Of a stretch of DNA of 64,000 nt, positions 54,001 to 62,802 are shown piece by piece. The position numbers were made by a program, and so were the translations under genes. The stretch is from Strigops habroptila (Eukaryota; Chordata; Aves; Psittaciformes; Psittacidae): positions 43,386,420 through 43,450,419 of the forward strand of contig NC_044284.2 in assembly GCF_004027225.2 (NCBI RefSeq). The letters are read 5' to 3'. How positions within the stretch are numbered: position 1 is the first letter of the stretch; each line of letters starts with the position of its first letter. The notes under the pieces are model-generated. The model saw only the letters and a list, made by a program, of their open reading frames with translations. It did no database searches and was not told the origin of the DNA.

Positions 54001-54269
54001 GCTCCGAAACGTCATCGCAGTCCGAGGAGTCCTATTTTTGTGGCATTTCAGCATGTACGAGTCTGTGCAATGGCCAGACCCAAAAGACAAAAACTGATAA
54101 GAGGGCTATAAAACGAAGACGGTCTAAAGTTTCAGACCAAGGGAAGCTTATAAAAACTCTAATACAGGCTAAGTCAGGGTCAATGCCAAGCCTGCATGAC
54201 ATAATCAAAGGAAACAAAGATATAACAGTGGGAACACTTGGTGTCACGGCAGTTTCTGGACACATCTAA
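15645..54269 (+). CDS. SUCO: SUN domain-containing ossification factor (whole gene, 24 coding exons)
   Basis: SUCO (C1orf9, Osteopotentia) is an ER membrane protein required in osteoblasts for collagen output and bone formation, and is related to yeast Slp1. Joining 24 exons gives 3753 coding nt plus stop, or 1251 aa, against about 1254 in human. All junction phases agree. Order of parts: signal peptide (about 1-25), acidic linker, SUN domain (about 296-448), acidic Ser/Thr/Glu-rich region encoded mostly by the 1167-nt exon 18, heptad-like coiled coil (about 907-1002) with several N-glycosylation sequons, transmembrane helix (about 1009-1026), then a basic and serine-rich cytosolic tail ending VSGHI. 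Most donors are GT; intron 3 has GC, and intron 16 has a weak GTTGGT. Exon 12 is only 21 nt. Stops between exons are intronic, so I see no sign of a pseudogene. Exon entries below give the pieces. Confidence 0.97.
18248..18272. repeat. (AAAC)n simple repeat
   Basis: A run of A followed by four to five AAAC units in SUCO intron 1. Confidence 0.85.
22281..22400. repeat. G/T-rich low-complexity tract
   Basis: About 120 bp of almost only G and T, with several GGGG or GGGGG runs separated by T runs and ending in poly-T. It is a candidate G-quadruplex on the plus strand. Open frames across it are low-complexity artefacts. Confidence 0.85.
24566..24690 (-). mobile_element. CR1 LINE 3'-end fragment
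   Basis: The plus strand reads GGTTGGAAGGGACCTTAAAG, then CCTGCCATGGG, CACCTTCC, TAGACCAGGTTGC and CATCCAGCCTG. These are the diagnostic words of the antisense strand of avian CR1 3' ends. Only about 125 bp remain, with no open reading frame, so it is a dead, 5'-truncated copy inserted on the minus strand in SUCO intron 1. It is the main evidence that the host is a bird. Confidence 0.93.
25692..25753. repeat. 62-bp duplicated element, copy 1
   Basis: It matches 26321-26382 in direct orientation at about 58 of 62 positions, sharing GGTGTGGGTGGAAGAGGAGC. The flanks are unrelated. It belongs to no repeat family I recognise. Confidence 0.85.
26321..26382. repeat. 62-bp duplicated element, copy 2
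   Basis: Second copy of the element at 25692, 629 bp downstream in the same orientation, with about four substitutions. Confidence 0.85.
26431..26445. repeat. (GT)n microsatellite
   Basis: About seven GT units in SUCO intron 1. Confidence 0.8.
27704..27812 (+). CDS. SUCO: SUCO exon 2
   Basis: Residues 22-58, beginning [15 protein letters not shown]. They complete the signal peptide and start the lumenal linker. The acceptor is TTTTTAAATAG and the donor AAG|GTATGC. The frame continues exactly from exon 1. Confidence 0.93.
30041..30099. repeat. Local duplication, 24-bp unit at 35-bp spacing
   Basis: TTTTTATTGTTGTATTTTGG followed by TAGT occurs at 30041-30064 and again at 30076-30099 in SUCO intron 2. 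Confidence 0.8.
30189..30290 (+). CDS. SUCO: SUCO exon 3, with a GC splice donor
   Basis: Residues 59-92 ([16 protein letters not shown] to DLTKSVQ), an acidic linker of exactly 34 codons. The acceptor is ATACTAG. The donor reads CAG|GCAAGA, a noncanonical GC donor with an otherwise near-ideal consensus. The next exon joins in phase 0, and the protein reads on as in other vertebrates. Confidence 0.87.
31606..31751 (+). CDS. SUCO: SUCO exon 4
   Basis: Residues 93-141 ([18 protein letters not shown] to PPVSQPE/D), a Ser/Thr/Pro/Glu-rich lumenal linker. The acceptor is TTTCCACAG and the donor GA|GTAAGC. Confidence 0.92.
33537..33638. repeat. G/T-rich low-complexity tract
   Basis: About 100 bp of G and T with GGG and GGGG runs in SUCO intron 4, similar in style to the tract at 22281. 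Confidence 0.85.
34679..34819 (+). CDS. SUCO: SUCO exon 5
   Basis: Residues 141-188 ([18 protein letters not shown], then [11 protein letters not shown] and SSFVSPPE). The SFVSPP block is conserved in the family. The acceptor is CCCTTCAG and the donor AG|GTGAGT. The intron after it is only 179 bp. Confidence 0.93.
34999..35149 (+). CDS. SUCO: SUCO exon 6
   Basis: Residues 188-238, including [15 protein letters not shown] and [10 protein letters not shown], which are well conserved in SUCO. The acceptor is ACTTTCAG and the donor GAG|GTAAGC. Confidence 0.94.
37084..37204 (+). CDS. SUCO: SUCO exon 7
   Basis: Residues 239-279 ([14 protein letters not shown], then [17 protein letters not shown]). 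The [14 protein letters not shown] block is a SUCO/Slp1 hallmark before the SUN domain. The acceptor is TTCTTTTTCAG and the donor A|GTAAGT. An in-frame alternative acceptor lies 54 nt upstream. Confidence 0.95.
37417..37541 (+). CDS. SUCO: SUCO exon 8 (start of the SUN domain)
   Basis: Residues 279-320, with [20 protein letters not shown], the first conserved segment of the SUN domain. The acceptor is TGTTCCTAG and the donor AAG|GTAAGT. Confidence 0.96.
38007..38074 (+). CDS. SUCO: SUCO exon 9 (SUN domain)
   Basis: Residues 321-343 ([20 protein letters not shown], then KIW), SUN domain. The acceptor is TTATACAG and the donor TG|GTAGGT. Confidence 0.95.
38713..38820 (+). CDS. SUCO: SUCO exon 10 (SUN domain)
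   Basis: Residues 343-379 ([18 protein letters not shown], then [14 protein letters not shown]). This is the core beta-sandwich segment of the SUN fold. The acceptor is GTCTTCAAG and the donor AG|GTATGT. Confidence 0.96.
39904..40009 (+). CDS. SUCO: SUCO exon 11 (SUN domain)
   Basis: Residues 379-414 ([20 protein letters not shown], then [15 protein letters not shown]), SUN domain. The acceptor is TTTTCTAG and the donor AAG|GTAACT. Confidence 0.96.
40822..40957. repeat. A/C-rich low-complexity tract (G/T-rich on minus)
   Basis: About 135 bp of A and C in SUCO intron 11, with CCC and CCCC runs between A runs. On the minus strand it looks like the G/T tracts elsewhere in this window. Open frames here are artefacts. 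Confidence 0.85.
42027..42055. repeat. (GTTTT)n tract before the SUCO microexon
   Basis: About five GTTTT units, 23-51 nt upstream of exon 12, forming the start of an extended U-rich tract before the acceptor. Confidence 0.85.
42078..42098 (+). CDS. SUCO: SUCO exon 12, a 21-nt microexon
   Basis: Seven codons, residues 415-421 (MFIKYIK), that supply a strand of the SUN domain between YVK and VELISHFG. The acceptor is CCTTCTTGCTTCAG and the donor AAG|GTTAGC. Both borders are phase 0, so skipping keeps the frame. It is below normal ORF size but required for continuity with the family. Confidence 0.94.
42328..42383 (+). CDS. SUCO: SUCO exon 13 (SUN domain)
   Basis: Residues 422-440 ([19 protein letters not shown]), a highly conserved late SUN-domain motif. 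The acceptor is ATTCTTTAG and the donor AG|GTAGTA. Confidence 0.95.
43398..43489 (+). CDS. SUCO: SUCO exon 14 (end of the SUN domain)
   Basis: Residues 440-471, with [20 protein letters not shown] and [16 protein letters not shown] closes the SUN domain. The acceptor is TTTCTATAG and the donor G|GTAAGG. Confidence 0.96.
44231..44296 (+). CDS. SUCO: SUCO exon 15
   Basis: Residues 471-493 ([20 protein letters not shown]), downstream of the SUN domain. The acceptor is TTATGCATAG and the donor A|GTGAGT. Confidence 0.94.
45511..45585 (+). CDS. SUCO: SUCO exon 16
   Basis: Residues 493-518 ([20 protein letters not shown]), a conserved amphipathic segment. The acceptor is TCTCTTTCAG. The donor G|GTTGGT is weak but is the only nearby choice that keeps the family frame. 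Confidence 0.92.
46025..46114. repeat. A/C-rich low-complexity tract (G/T-rich on minus)
   Basis: About 90 bp of A and C, including a C-rich core near 46070-46084, in SUCO intron 16. On the minus strand it is G/T-rich with long G runs. Confidence 0.85.
46199..46292 (+). CDS. SUCO: SUCO exon 17, with a tandem acceptor
   Basis: Residues 518-549 ([20 protein letters not shown], then [12 protein letters not shown]), with two N-glycosylation sequons. The acceptor is the tandem TGCAGCAG. I chose the distal AG because it gives Gly-Asn as in the family; the proximal one (exon start 46196) inserts one Ala. The donor is GA|GTAAGT. Confidence 0.92.
47050..48216 (+). CDS. SUCO: SUCO exon 18, large exon
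   Basis: Residues 549-938, 1167 nt. It opens with a variable stretch, then [17 protein letters not shown] and a Cys-containing block ([15 protein letters not shown]). About 250 acidic, Ser/Thr/Glu-rich residues of low conservation follow. It ends with the invariant [20 protein letters not shown] and the start of the coiled coil ([16 protein letters not shown]). The acceptor is TTGTTGTAG and the donor AG|GTAAGT. Confidence 0.95.
48941..48995. repeat. A/C-rich low-complexity tract
   Basis: A short A-rich tract with CCCC and AAAAC units in SUCO intron 18, G/T-rich on the minus strand. Confidence 0.75.
49177..49264 (+). CDS. SUCO: SUCO exon 19 (coiled coil)
   Basis: Residues 938-967 ([20 protein letters not shown], then NTSRIAEEQ). 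A lumenal coiled coil with sequons NKT and NTS. The acceptor is CTTTTAG and the donor CAG|GTATGA. Confidence 0.95.
49947..50051 (+). CDS. SUCO: SUCO exon 20 (coiled coil)
   Basis: Residues 968-1002 ([20 protein letters not shown], then [15 protein letters not shown]), with sequons NMT and NLS. The acceptor is TTAATACAG and the donor GAG|GTAATT. Confidence 0.96.
51807..51961 (+). CDS. SUCO: SUCO exon 21 (transmembrane helix)
   Basis: Residues 1003-1054. VSDRQT is followed by the single membrane span [18 protein letters not shown] (1009-1026), then a basic QRCRSS stop-transfer and the start of the cytosolic tail ([13 protein letters not shown]). The acceptor is TTCTTCCAG and the donor AG|GTAATG. 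Confidence 0.96.
52313..52404 (+). CDS. SUCO: SUCO exon 22
   Basis: Residues 1054-1085 ([20 protein letters not shown], then [11 protein letters not shown]), a cytosolic tail rich in basic and serine residues, which suggests phosphorylation. The acceptor is TTTCCTAG and the donor G|GTATTA. Confidence 0.95.
53607..53662 (+). CDS. SUCO: SUCO exon 23
   Basis: Residues 1085-1103 ([19 protein letters not shown]), a short conserved cytosolic segment. The acceptor is CTCTTACAG and the donor AAG|GTATAG. The following intron is only 160 bp. Confidence 0.95.
53823..54269 (+). CDS. SUCO: SUCO exon 24, last coding exon
   Basis: Residues 1104-1251 and the TAA stop. It contains [20 protein letters not shown], the acidic-serine run [17 protein letters not shown], a basic IKRRRSK patch, and the invariant C-terminus ending TAVSGHI. 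This is the most conserved cytosolic part of the protein. The acceptor is TGGTTTCAG. Confidence 0.96.
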   Translation, partial: KKRCKYRSEKIETVQSATEPVHPIANGEIKGKKPFTNQRDFSNIGEVYHSSYKGPPSEGSSETSSQSEESYFCGISACTSLCNGQTQKTKTDKRAIKRRRSKVSDQGKLIKTLIQAKSGSMPSLHDIIKGNKDITVGTLGVTAVSGHI

Positions 54270-54911
54270 AACTAGCTGAACTTCTCAAACAGGAGTGTTT
54301 GTTCGTTTGAGAACAGTCTGTGGTATTCTGTGGGAGGATAGTGGGAGACGAAGAGCTCAACTAATTGGAAAGTATTCAGAAATTTGGTTTCTGTCTTTTT
54401 AAATAGATGGGATTGTGTCAATCGTGGCTATAAGCTGCAGCTTTACAAGGCTGGTAATTTCCTATGAGAACAGCTTGGGGGGAGGGAGGGCAGGGTTCAT
54501 TTTATAAAGGTTTTTTTTTTCACAGTTCCTGGGGCAGAGATTTTTTGAAACCCAGTTTGTTGGGTGGAATAGGGATAAAAGCCTAATCCTCTTCCTTTAG
54601 CTTTGTTCCTATTTCTTGCACCTTCCCATATTTATGTGCCTTTTGTCTATTTATAATGCCACTGGAAGAGGGGAAATACAATTGTTTGTCATTTGATTTA
54701 TTTTGTAATTTCTCTAGCTTTTTTTGAAGATGCAACACTACAGTGCTGTAAAGGGACATGTGTTGGCCTTCAGCTGGACTCAGTAATGTGGACTGGATAC
54801 TGTAAAAATCCTAATAGATGGACTTGCCTGATGAGATTTTGGTTTTGCAAACTCAGTTGAGGAAAATATCTCGCTGGGGATGGTAATTTGGAGCTGTAGT
54901 CTTATGTACTA

Positions 54912-54917
54912 AATAAA
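54912..54917 (+). terminator. SUCO: Candidate proximal SUCO poly(A) signal
   Basis: AATAAA about 640 bp after the stop codon, followed by a moderately T/G-rich region. Confidence 0.4.
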
Positions 54918-55265
54918 TGACAGTGGCTCTTTAGGATTTCCTCTGTATGATGGGAACTTAGGCTGCTGAATGCATGTGTTGCCTGAATTGCCTGTGAATG
55001 AGGTGGATGGGGAACACTTGCCATTTCTGTGCTGAGAGTTCAGGAAAGGCTCAGCTGAAGAACATGAGGGTGAGCTGGTGCAGCTGCAGCTGGGCCTTCT
55101 CCAAGCCCGCTCTGGATGTGTTGAGTTTGCAAAGCCTTGGGGTCTGACCAGTCAGGCTGGTTCAAAGTGGGTATTTCTGTAATGTTTGCTTTTGTATTGG
55201 CTAACAAATGTGCAGTGTTTGTATGGTTGGTATTTTCATATCCAAGTTGTTTTTTTATTTTGACT

Positions 55266-55367
55266 GTGATTGTATATTTGGATACTATAGGATGTGTGAT
55301 TGCTAAAATGTTGAGTGTGACTGTATATTTGGATACTACAGAATGTGTGATGGCAAAAATTTGAGTG
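55266..55367. repeat. 51-bp tandem duplication in the SUCO 3' UTR
   Basis: The unit containing TGTATATTTGGATACTA starts at 55266 and recurs at 55317, with a handful of differences. Each copy contains TGTATATTT, a Pumilio-like UGUAUAUU element. Confidence 0.85.
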
Positions 55368-55768
55368 TGTATCTGAGAGAGTGGAACAAAAGGTTATTCC
55401 TTTTGACAGGTGTTACAGGTTCACGTTGTAAAAAACTAAGTTAACTTATTGAGCACTTTTAGTGGTACCCTTGTTAACAGATCTAATGCCTTTCCTGGGT
55501 ATTGTATGTAATGTGACTTATTTAAAGCCTTTGGTTTTTTTGCTGCTTTCTTGTTAGTTTATGGATACTTTTAAAGTGATGTACTTTTGGAGTTGATCTG
55601 CACAATTAGCCAGTCAGAGCACATGAACCAGACATATTGAACATGAATTCAGAAGGGTTTCAAACCTGGATGAGGAAAATACATACCACCTGAGTGCGGC
55701 ATACAATGTTGTGGAACAAGACTATGTAACTGCAGAGCTGTAGTGCCATTAGAAACTGTGAATTTCCA

Positions 55769-55774
55769 AATAAA
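55769..55774 (+). terminator. SUCO: Candidate main SUCO poly(A) signal
   Basis: AATAAA about 1.5 kb after the stop, with T-rich sequence (CTTTGTCTTTC) 10-25 bp downstream, as expected of a cleavage site. Confidence 0.5.
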
Positions 55775-58546
55775 TCTGAACACTTTGTCTTTCATTTACT
55801 GGCATTTTTCCTTTGAAAATGAAACTTGTGGCTTAATTTGAGGAGGACTAGTCTTTAAATTTCAGTCCAGGACTAGGACTGGGGTCCCTTAGGCTGTAAT
55901 AAGGAGTTCATAAACTTGTCAGTCTAGATGTGTTTGGTTGAAAAAGAAAAGGAGGGATGGGTGAAGGGAAGCTGAAGGCCTTTGTGTGAAAGTTCAGGAA
56001 TTGTGGCCATGGAAGAACTGCTAGAAAAGTTTCCAGCAGGTGTCAGTTCATGTTTTGACCTGGGGGATCCTTGGAAATGGTAGTTTTCTGTGAGAATGAC
56101 TACATGAAATTACCTCTTGGTACTCAGAGCTGAGGTTTGCAAAGAACATAAAAGACCACTAAAAGAGAATGTTAGATAGTTATTTCAAACTAGAGTAGTA
56201 GAGCTGGTCACATAATGAACACATAGGAAACATGCAACAGGGATACTGCATATCCTAAGTGAGCAGAGCAGAGCTCTGGTGAGAACGTGGCTTGAGGCCA
56301 CATGGCTTCCAGTTCACACTGGCAATGCAGCAGATGCTGTAAGTGCTGGATAACACAGAACTGGACACTTCACTCAGGCTTCCATGTTTCAAGGCTGTTT
56401 TGAGAACGCCTCACAGCATCCCCCCTTCTGAAAGTGTACCCCAAAATCAGTGTAAAGAATAAATGATGTAATGGGCTGTGTAGGTTCACTTTCCTGAAAG
56501 CTATGTACTGTTCCTAAGAAATGCTGCCTGTGGGCCCTGAGTCAACATGAGCTTATGTGAATTCAGCTGGACTGATCGGTTGCAAAGGCACTGCATGCAG
56601 TGCAGCCTTCTGTAGTATTTTAAGTATCAGAATAGCAGAAAGTCAGGTCATATGGTGAAAAATGTCAGCCTAGTTTTTTTGTGTCGGGTCAGCAGAGATG
56701 GCCGTCAGCAGTGATGACCCCTGTGAATAAAGCACAGCTATGGCAGGAGTCACTGCTGGTGCATGTCAACCAAAGAGTGACTTTCATATTCTCGTAAGTA
56801 CGTTACCAAACTGTCTAGGTCTAAACTTCCCAATCAAAGTGTAGGTTATGTTTCAGCCGTCAAGAAAGCCAGCATCTGAAGGAACCTGTGGAGCTGATGG
56901 TGCTACTGCAAACTCAAGAGTGTTTATTCTGGCAGTAGACTGGAGATTGAACCACAGCTTCCGCCTGCTGCTGTCTTGCTGCTTTTAATTATTTGTAACC
57001 ACTTTTTTAAAAAAGAGAAGGAAAAAAAAAGGCTTTTAATGTCTAAGTTCTTGTTGCTCAATGTTATCCTTTCATGTGGGCTCGAGTCACTTTTTACTTC
57101 CAGTTTTATTAATGTCACACTGACTAGCTTTCAAAACTTGATTCTTTGGTGAAATAAAGTCTCTCAGATTGGTCATAATCTTTATTAGAGACATAAGTTT
57201 CTAATGAAGACAACTTATAAACCTTGACAAATTCCTGTGGTTGTACGGATCCTTAAAGGGGGAGCCTAGTCCATCTTGTGATGTTACATAGCAAAGTTAG
57301 ACCACTGGTTTAAGATAGAAGCCAGCATGCGTATGCAGTAGTGACCCTTAGGCATGAATTAAACCCAGGGTCAAAAATACTTAAGCAGCACGAAGGTTTC
57401 CATGGGAGGATGGATAGTCACAAACATACACTTTTCATAAGTGAATTACTAGCCATGTTTGCCAAAATGAGGTATTTGGGTTGTATACATTAAGCACCAG
57501 AATGGAAATCCAGAATTTTTAAAATATGCAAACTCCACCAGCCGTGTGGTATTGGTAAGTAGAGAACTCCAATGCCTGGTGTCTTTGTGTGGCTTCTGCT
57601 CTTGCCAAGTTAGTGTGAGATGATACAAGATGGAACAGCTTAACATGCCTCACATAATTAGGTACAAACATGTTCCACTTTGTTTGGAACAATTCAAGTG
57701 TAGAGCCCTGACCACACGGTGCTGTGGGTAGGCTATTAGTGTGTGTCTCATCTGGAAACCCTGAGTGTCAAACAGCACCAGGTGCTGCTGAAGGCATAAC
57801 TGGGGTTTGCAACAGTGTGGGAAGAATGAGTGTTCCCAGAGCTTGTTGAGATAAAATGCTTCCTTAGGAAAGGATGGTGAAACTCATGAGTCTGTCTTAC
57901 ATATCCCTTCTCTAAGAACAGTAATTTTAGAAGAAGCTACCAAGGAGCTTTCTGCTTTTTTTCATTAGAGTCACTAATAAAGTCACAGATTAGAGGTATG
58001 GCTTTTGGTAGGGAATCAAGATGAAATTAACAGCACTTTCATGGACCTAGACATAGTAAAGAAATGTTTGCCACCTTGAGGCTTGTTTTTTCCTTTGCTA
58101 AATGTGGTGGCTAGAGCCTACATCCAGTGGCTGGGCCCTCTGGAACTCACAGCAAACAAGAATCCTTGTCTGGGATTTTCTCCTTTTTCTCCCCCCCATC
58201 CCTGCCAAAAAATCTCTCAAAGCAGCTAATGAATAACTTGTGTCAGTCATAGTTTGATGCTATTGCTGCTGAAATGTCAAGGTTGTAAATATTGCCTGTG
58301 AAAGCACCTGCAGCTCAAAGTGAAATCCCAGGAAAGTCAGATGAAGGTCTCTCAGTGTTTTTGGAATTCAGATGACATGGGTCACTAGTGTCAGAGTGCT
58401 TGTGAAATGAGATGGGCACTCTTCTGTTGGGCTCTCTGGGTGCCCATCTGATGCCAGAGGGCCTGAATTTGCTCAGTGTGATAAAGAGCTGAGGTGTGAT
58501 CCTGGTGGAACTCAGTAAGGATCGCAGGGTAGATCCCAGGGGGTTG

Positions 58547-58621
58547 TTGTTGATTATTTTTGTTTGGGTGGGTGGGTTTGGTTGGTTTTGGGGGGGTTGT
58601 TTTGGGTTTTTTATGGGTTGG
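58547..58621. repeat. G/T-rich tract with G-quadruplex potential
   Basis: About 75 bp dominated by G and T, with GGGTGGGTGGG at 58566-58576 and a seven-G run at 58590-58596. Confidence 0.8.
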
Positions 58622-61600
58622 GAACAGCTGCTGCCAAGGAAGAATAAAATTGTGAAGCGCCAACAAGGCCACATTGGCCAGCAGAGCCAGCTGGTGTTCT
58701 CCAGAGCCAGGGCTGGCAGCATGGATCCTGCTGTGAAGGGCTTGTGAATGCAGTTCTCGACTGTCACTGGGCTGAACAGGAAATCAACATCTGCACGTTC
58801 GCTGTGGTCTTCCTCACCACCTCTGACTGACCACACCACCTTATTCTGTGACTAAGCTATTATATGTTTGAAATGACAGGCTTCTCTTTCTCGGATGTTT
58901 AAGCAATAGGTCCCATTATCTCATAACCACTATACCTCATTTCTTTGCTTTTGCTAGACATTAAAAAAAGAAAATCTTACTCTGCTGCTTTCAATTCTTC
59001 CTCTCTTCTTAGCTGCTTTGGCTCCTTCCCTGCTTGGATTCTTTCCTGCCTCAGGTCAGAGCCCTGTACCACTTTGACTGAACCCAGGGCTGCTGTCTAC
59101 TTACTGGAAGAGGACCATATTAAGTACCCCAATATCCGGCCAGAGCTGTTAGAAATTGGTTTTGAAACCTGCTCTTGAATATGAATATGTGCATGTCTCC
59201 CTCATGAGCTGTTGGCACCAGCGTGTGTGGCTTTATGTGTGCCGCAAATGCTTCTAGCAAAGAGAGCAGTTGTTGAGGAAATGAAAAGCATCACCCTCAT
59301 CTGGGAAACTGAACTGTTAAAAAAAGCCCCACGTAATAAAGAAATGACACTAAGATGTCAGTGCTAACTGCAAGGCTGGGTGAGTTCCGGTGTCTTCCAT
59401 GCCCCTTGAAGGCTTCAGTGGAGCCTTGCAGGTAGATGCTGCTGCCTCTGGAGGCAGTTCTCACAACCATCCATTCCAATGTTCAGTCAAAAATCCATGG
59501 GGTTTTTTTCACAAACTCATTCAGTTTTGGCTGCCAGTTAGTGGTTCCCTAGGAGGGCTTTTTCCTGAGACTCAAGAGCTCTGTGCTGCTGGAAATCATC
59601 CCTCTTTATGACAGGTTTTTAGCACACTGTCTGTCCCTCCCTGCCAATCTGCTCTTGAATGGACCGAGTTGAGCATTTTTGCTGTCCAGCAGTTATTGCG
59701 ACTTTTGCCTGAGCCCCTCTGAAGCTGAACATAAATATGCAATGTGGGTTCTGGGCTGTTTCTAGTTGTCTAGTGCTAAATGTGAGTTCATGCCTATGAG
59801 AGCCCATGGGCTTTCCCTGCTGGAAGCTTATGTACACCTGGGTAGCCTCTATCAGTTTCAGAGCTGTGTTTTCTTTCTAGGATGTTATTCTCCATCTAAA
59901 GCTTGATCTGTGGTCTTTGTTTCTAGGCTTGTTTCCTTCTGATTAAATTCTCTGTACTCATGGTTACTTACGATCTCTCACCAGTTATTTTAATCTGCAA
60001 ATATTGCTGGTGTAATATTTTGCTCGGTTTTCTCCAGATCTGTGGAAAAGGTGCTGAAGTAGCATTGTGCTGAGGACAAGCCTGGTGAAAAATCAGCAGC
60101 TTTGTCCTGGACGATGTTCTGTTACACTTTCCACTGTCCCCCCAAAGTGAGCATCAGTTGGTGCCATCTCTTCTGCCCGCTGTGGCTGATCCCCTGGGTT
60201 TGCGGTAGTTGCCTCTCCTGCCTCTGATGGCACAATTCAGGCTGGGACTGCAAAAGGTTGCCAAGGCTTTTAATATCTCGGGCTAATGTTTTGAATCCTG
60301 TTTTTTGAATGCAAATGATTCTCAACTTCTTCAGTTGTTCTTGGGTGAAATTTATGCAGCCCTATGGGTTTTCAACAGTTGCTTTTTAGCATTTCCACCA
60401 GTCACTGGTGTAATAGGAAATATTTGTTAATCACTTTCAGGCACTGTCCAGAACCCAGTGAGAGCCCCTCATACACCAGTGGTTCACACTTCGGTTTTTT
60501 GGTTGTTTATACTCTATTTTCCGTCGAGTATTAGATCTCTGTCATTGTTCAAGTCCTTTCTTTGATGTATTTCAAGCAGGTCATCCTTTTGTCCTTAAAT
60601 CTGCTGATTGATAGAAACTTCTAGCTGCTGGCTGATTCTCTTTGCTGTCAACATAAACTTAGTGTGTATCATTAGTAAGAGCATCTGCTTCTCTGGGGGT
60701 GAGATAGGGATGGTAGGAGTTCTTCCAAGCAAATCCTCTTTTTCTGTCTGTGTAACTGTTGCTTGTCTTTTGTTGTTCTTGGCAAAGGGGATTGATTCTC
60801 TAATAAAGGGGTATGGAAGGCATTTCCACTTGGAAATATTCCCTCCTGTTCAAATGACATAAGGCTGCTGAAAACCGTGTGTATCTTGCAGACTGAGTGA
60901 AGAGCAGATAGGGAAGAAGACAGACAAATCTGACACCCCCTTTGTCCTTCTTATGTCCTCCTTTCCTGCCCAGCTGTCCTTGCCCCATGTTTTAGGAGAG
61001 GTCAACCTTGTCTAAATTCTGGCTCTAGGCTTTCTAGCAAAATAGATTCATGTGGCTTATGTGTCTACCTACAGCAAATTGTCTCACCATTATTTCAACA
61101 GCCCTGTTAATACTGGGTGTGGCTTGAGCGATAGGAAGCCAGCAGAACAGAGCCTGTAGGCACCATGATACGCTGCAAAGCCACAGCTCTGCCTGCTCTG
61201 TCTTCCAGCACATATCACCTTGGTGATCTCTGAAGACATTGACAGGTGAAACAGTGTGACAGCAGGACCCGCACAGTAGAGTGTGCTAGGAAGGGAGAGG
61301 TCTCTGAAAGCATGGTGTACACCAAAAATCATCCTTTGATGGTAATTAGTCCCAATCTTTGGCTTGCCACAGCACGTGGTATTAGCAGGCTATTGATCTA
61401 TGCATCCAAAAGAGAGGATGCAGCAGATGTGGCTGAAATGGCTTTCATTGTTTTAGTCATCTCTGCCTTCTCGCCCACCCATAAAAAAAGCATCTTTGTG
61501 AAAATAGGAAGCAGTGGGTGAGAAATAAGTACTCTTCTGACATTTAAGGGAGACTGCTACTGTACCCGCAATCCCACCAAGATAAGCTGTCTGCATCAAG

Positions 61601-62759
61601 CAGTCAGTGTCAGAAAAAACTTGACAGCAGACCTTCTCCAGGCAAAGCTGTGGTCAGTGACTTTCAACATGCTTGTCAGCAATGCCTCCAACTGACAAAG
61701 TCCTGAGTTTCAGTCCCTGTTCTCTGAGCCATCACTCTATTTTCAACAGTTGAATGGGCCACAGAGGGCATTAAAGAAACAGGAACTCCGCCACCCATGC
61801 CCGTGTTGCAAAGAGCCACGGGCACATGGTGCTCACTGCTCTGAGAGCAAAGGAGTGCAGGCACTGCCCACTGAGCGAGGAGCCTGAGCGCGTGGCGAGT
61901 TCCCCTATGCATGGCTCAGGCACCCGCAGCAGCATTAGGGCTGGGAGGCTTGCACAGGCAGAGTGGTGGGGCGTGTCCTGGCAGGAGATGCTTGCCCTAC
62001 CATCCTGCTGCCTCTCTTGGCTCCCTGTGCCCTGGAGGCATCTCTCTTTCCCCATGCCCAGCACTGGCTAGCAGGCTGGGGTTCACCATGTAGCATGGGA
62101 GGTGCAGGGCTGAGCCCAGACCTTTGTGTGACCTTCTCTTGTCCTGACCGTAGGAGTGGATGAGGATCTGCCCTCAGGCTGGCTGGAAAGCACTGTTCTG
62201 GGGTGCAAAGTGAGGGTAGGTATAACCAGGGTTGAACTGGTGGAGCTGGATTTATGTTGCTTTTATGTCATGTCTTTTATGTCAGAAACCTAGAAGTACG
62301 AGGACAAGCCAGGCAGATTGCTGAAACCTCTTGTGCTGCAGATCACTCTGCAGCAAACAGCTGTGGTGAACATCTTCAAAAAGCAGTGGGGTGTCTGGTG
62401 GTGCAGGCAGGGCTTTGAGGACATGTCTGACTTACTGGTGTGGTTGGAGGCAAAGCTGAGACCTTGCTTTAGAGAAACAAGCCTATTTATGTTGTTAAAG
62501 CGTGCTGTTCTCAGACCACAGTTTTGATGTTCAAGATCAAAGCCTGTGTGTTCTTCAGCCACAGAGGAGACAAATCTCCAGTTTGTTCTTGTAGTAGGCA
62601 TTTCCTTTTTTTTTAAGTGCTACCCCATACAAATACACACTTCAACGTAGGTGTGTGAAATGGAAGAGCAAACTGCTGCTTATAATCACTCTTGTGCCCC
62701 TGTAAATCTGTGGGAAAATCTCATTGCTGCCCCTTAGAAATCTGCAGTCAATGGTAACT

Positions 62760-62802
62760 GAGAAATTGGAAATTGAGAAATTAGAAATTGAGGAATGGAA
62801 AT
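62760..62802. repeat. 15-bp tandem repeat, about three copies
   Basis: GAGAAATTGGAAATT is followed by GAGAAATTAGAAATT and a diverged third copy. It reads EKLEIEKLEIEEW in one frame, but there is no sign of a real gene. Confidence 0.8.

Larger units (their letters stand above)
54270..55800 (+). other. SUCO: SUCO 3' UTR (extent inferred)
   Basis: Noncoding sequence after the stop. AATAAA hexamers occur at 54912, 55769, 56458 and 57153. The one at 55769-55774 is followed by a T-rich stretch and is the most plausible main end; 54912 would give a short isoform, and 56458 or 57153 longer ones. A 51-bp tandem duplication lies at 55266-55367. Confidence 0.6.

Noticed and set aside
58945-59178. 77-codon plus frame (MLLLDIKKRKSYSAAF)
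   Set aside because: Short, unrecognised, and with no supporting splice or promoter context. It is most likely chance.
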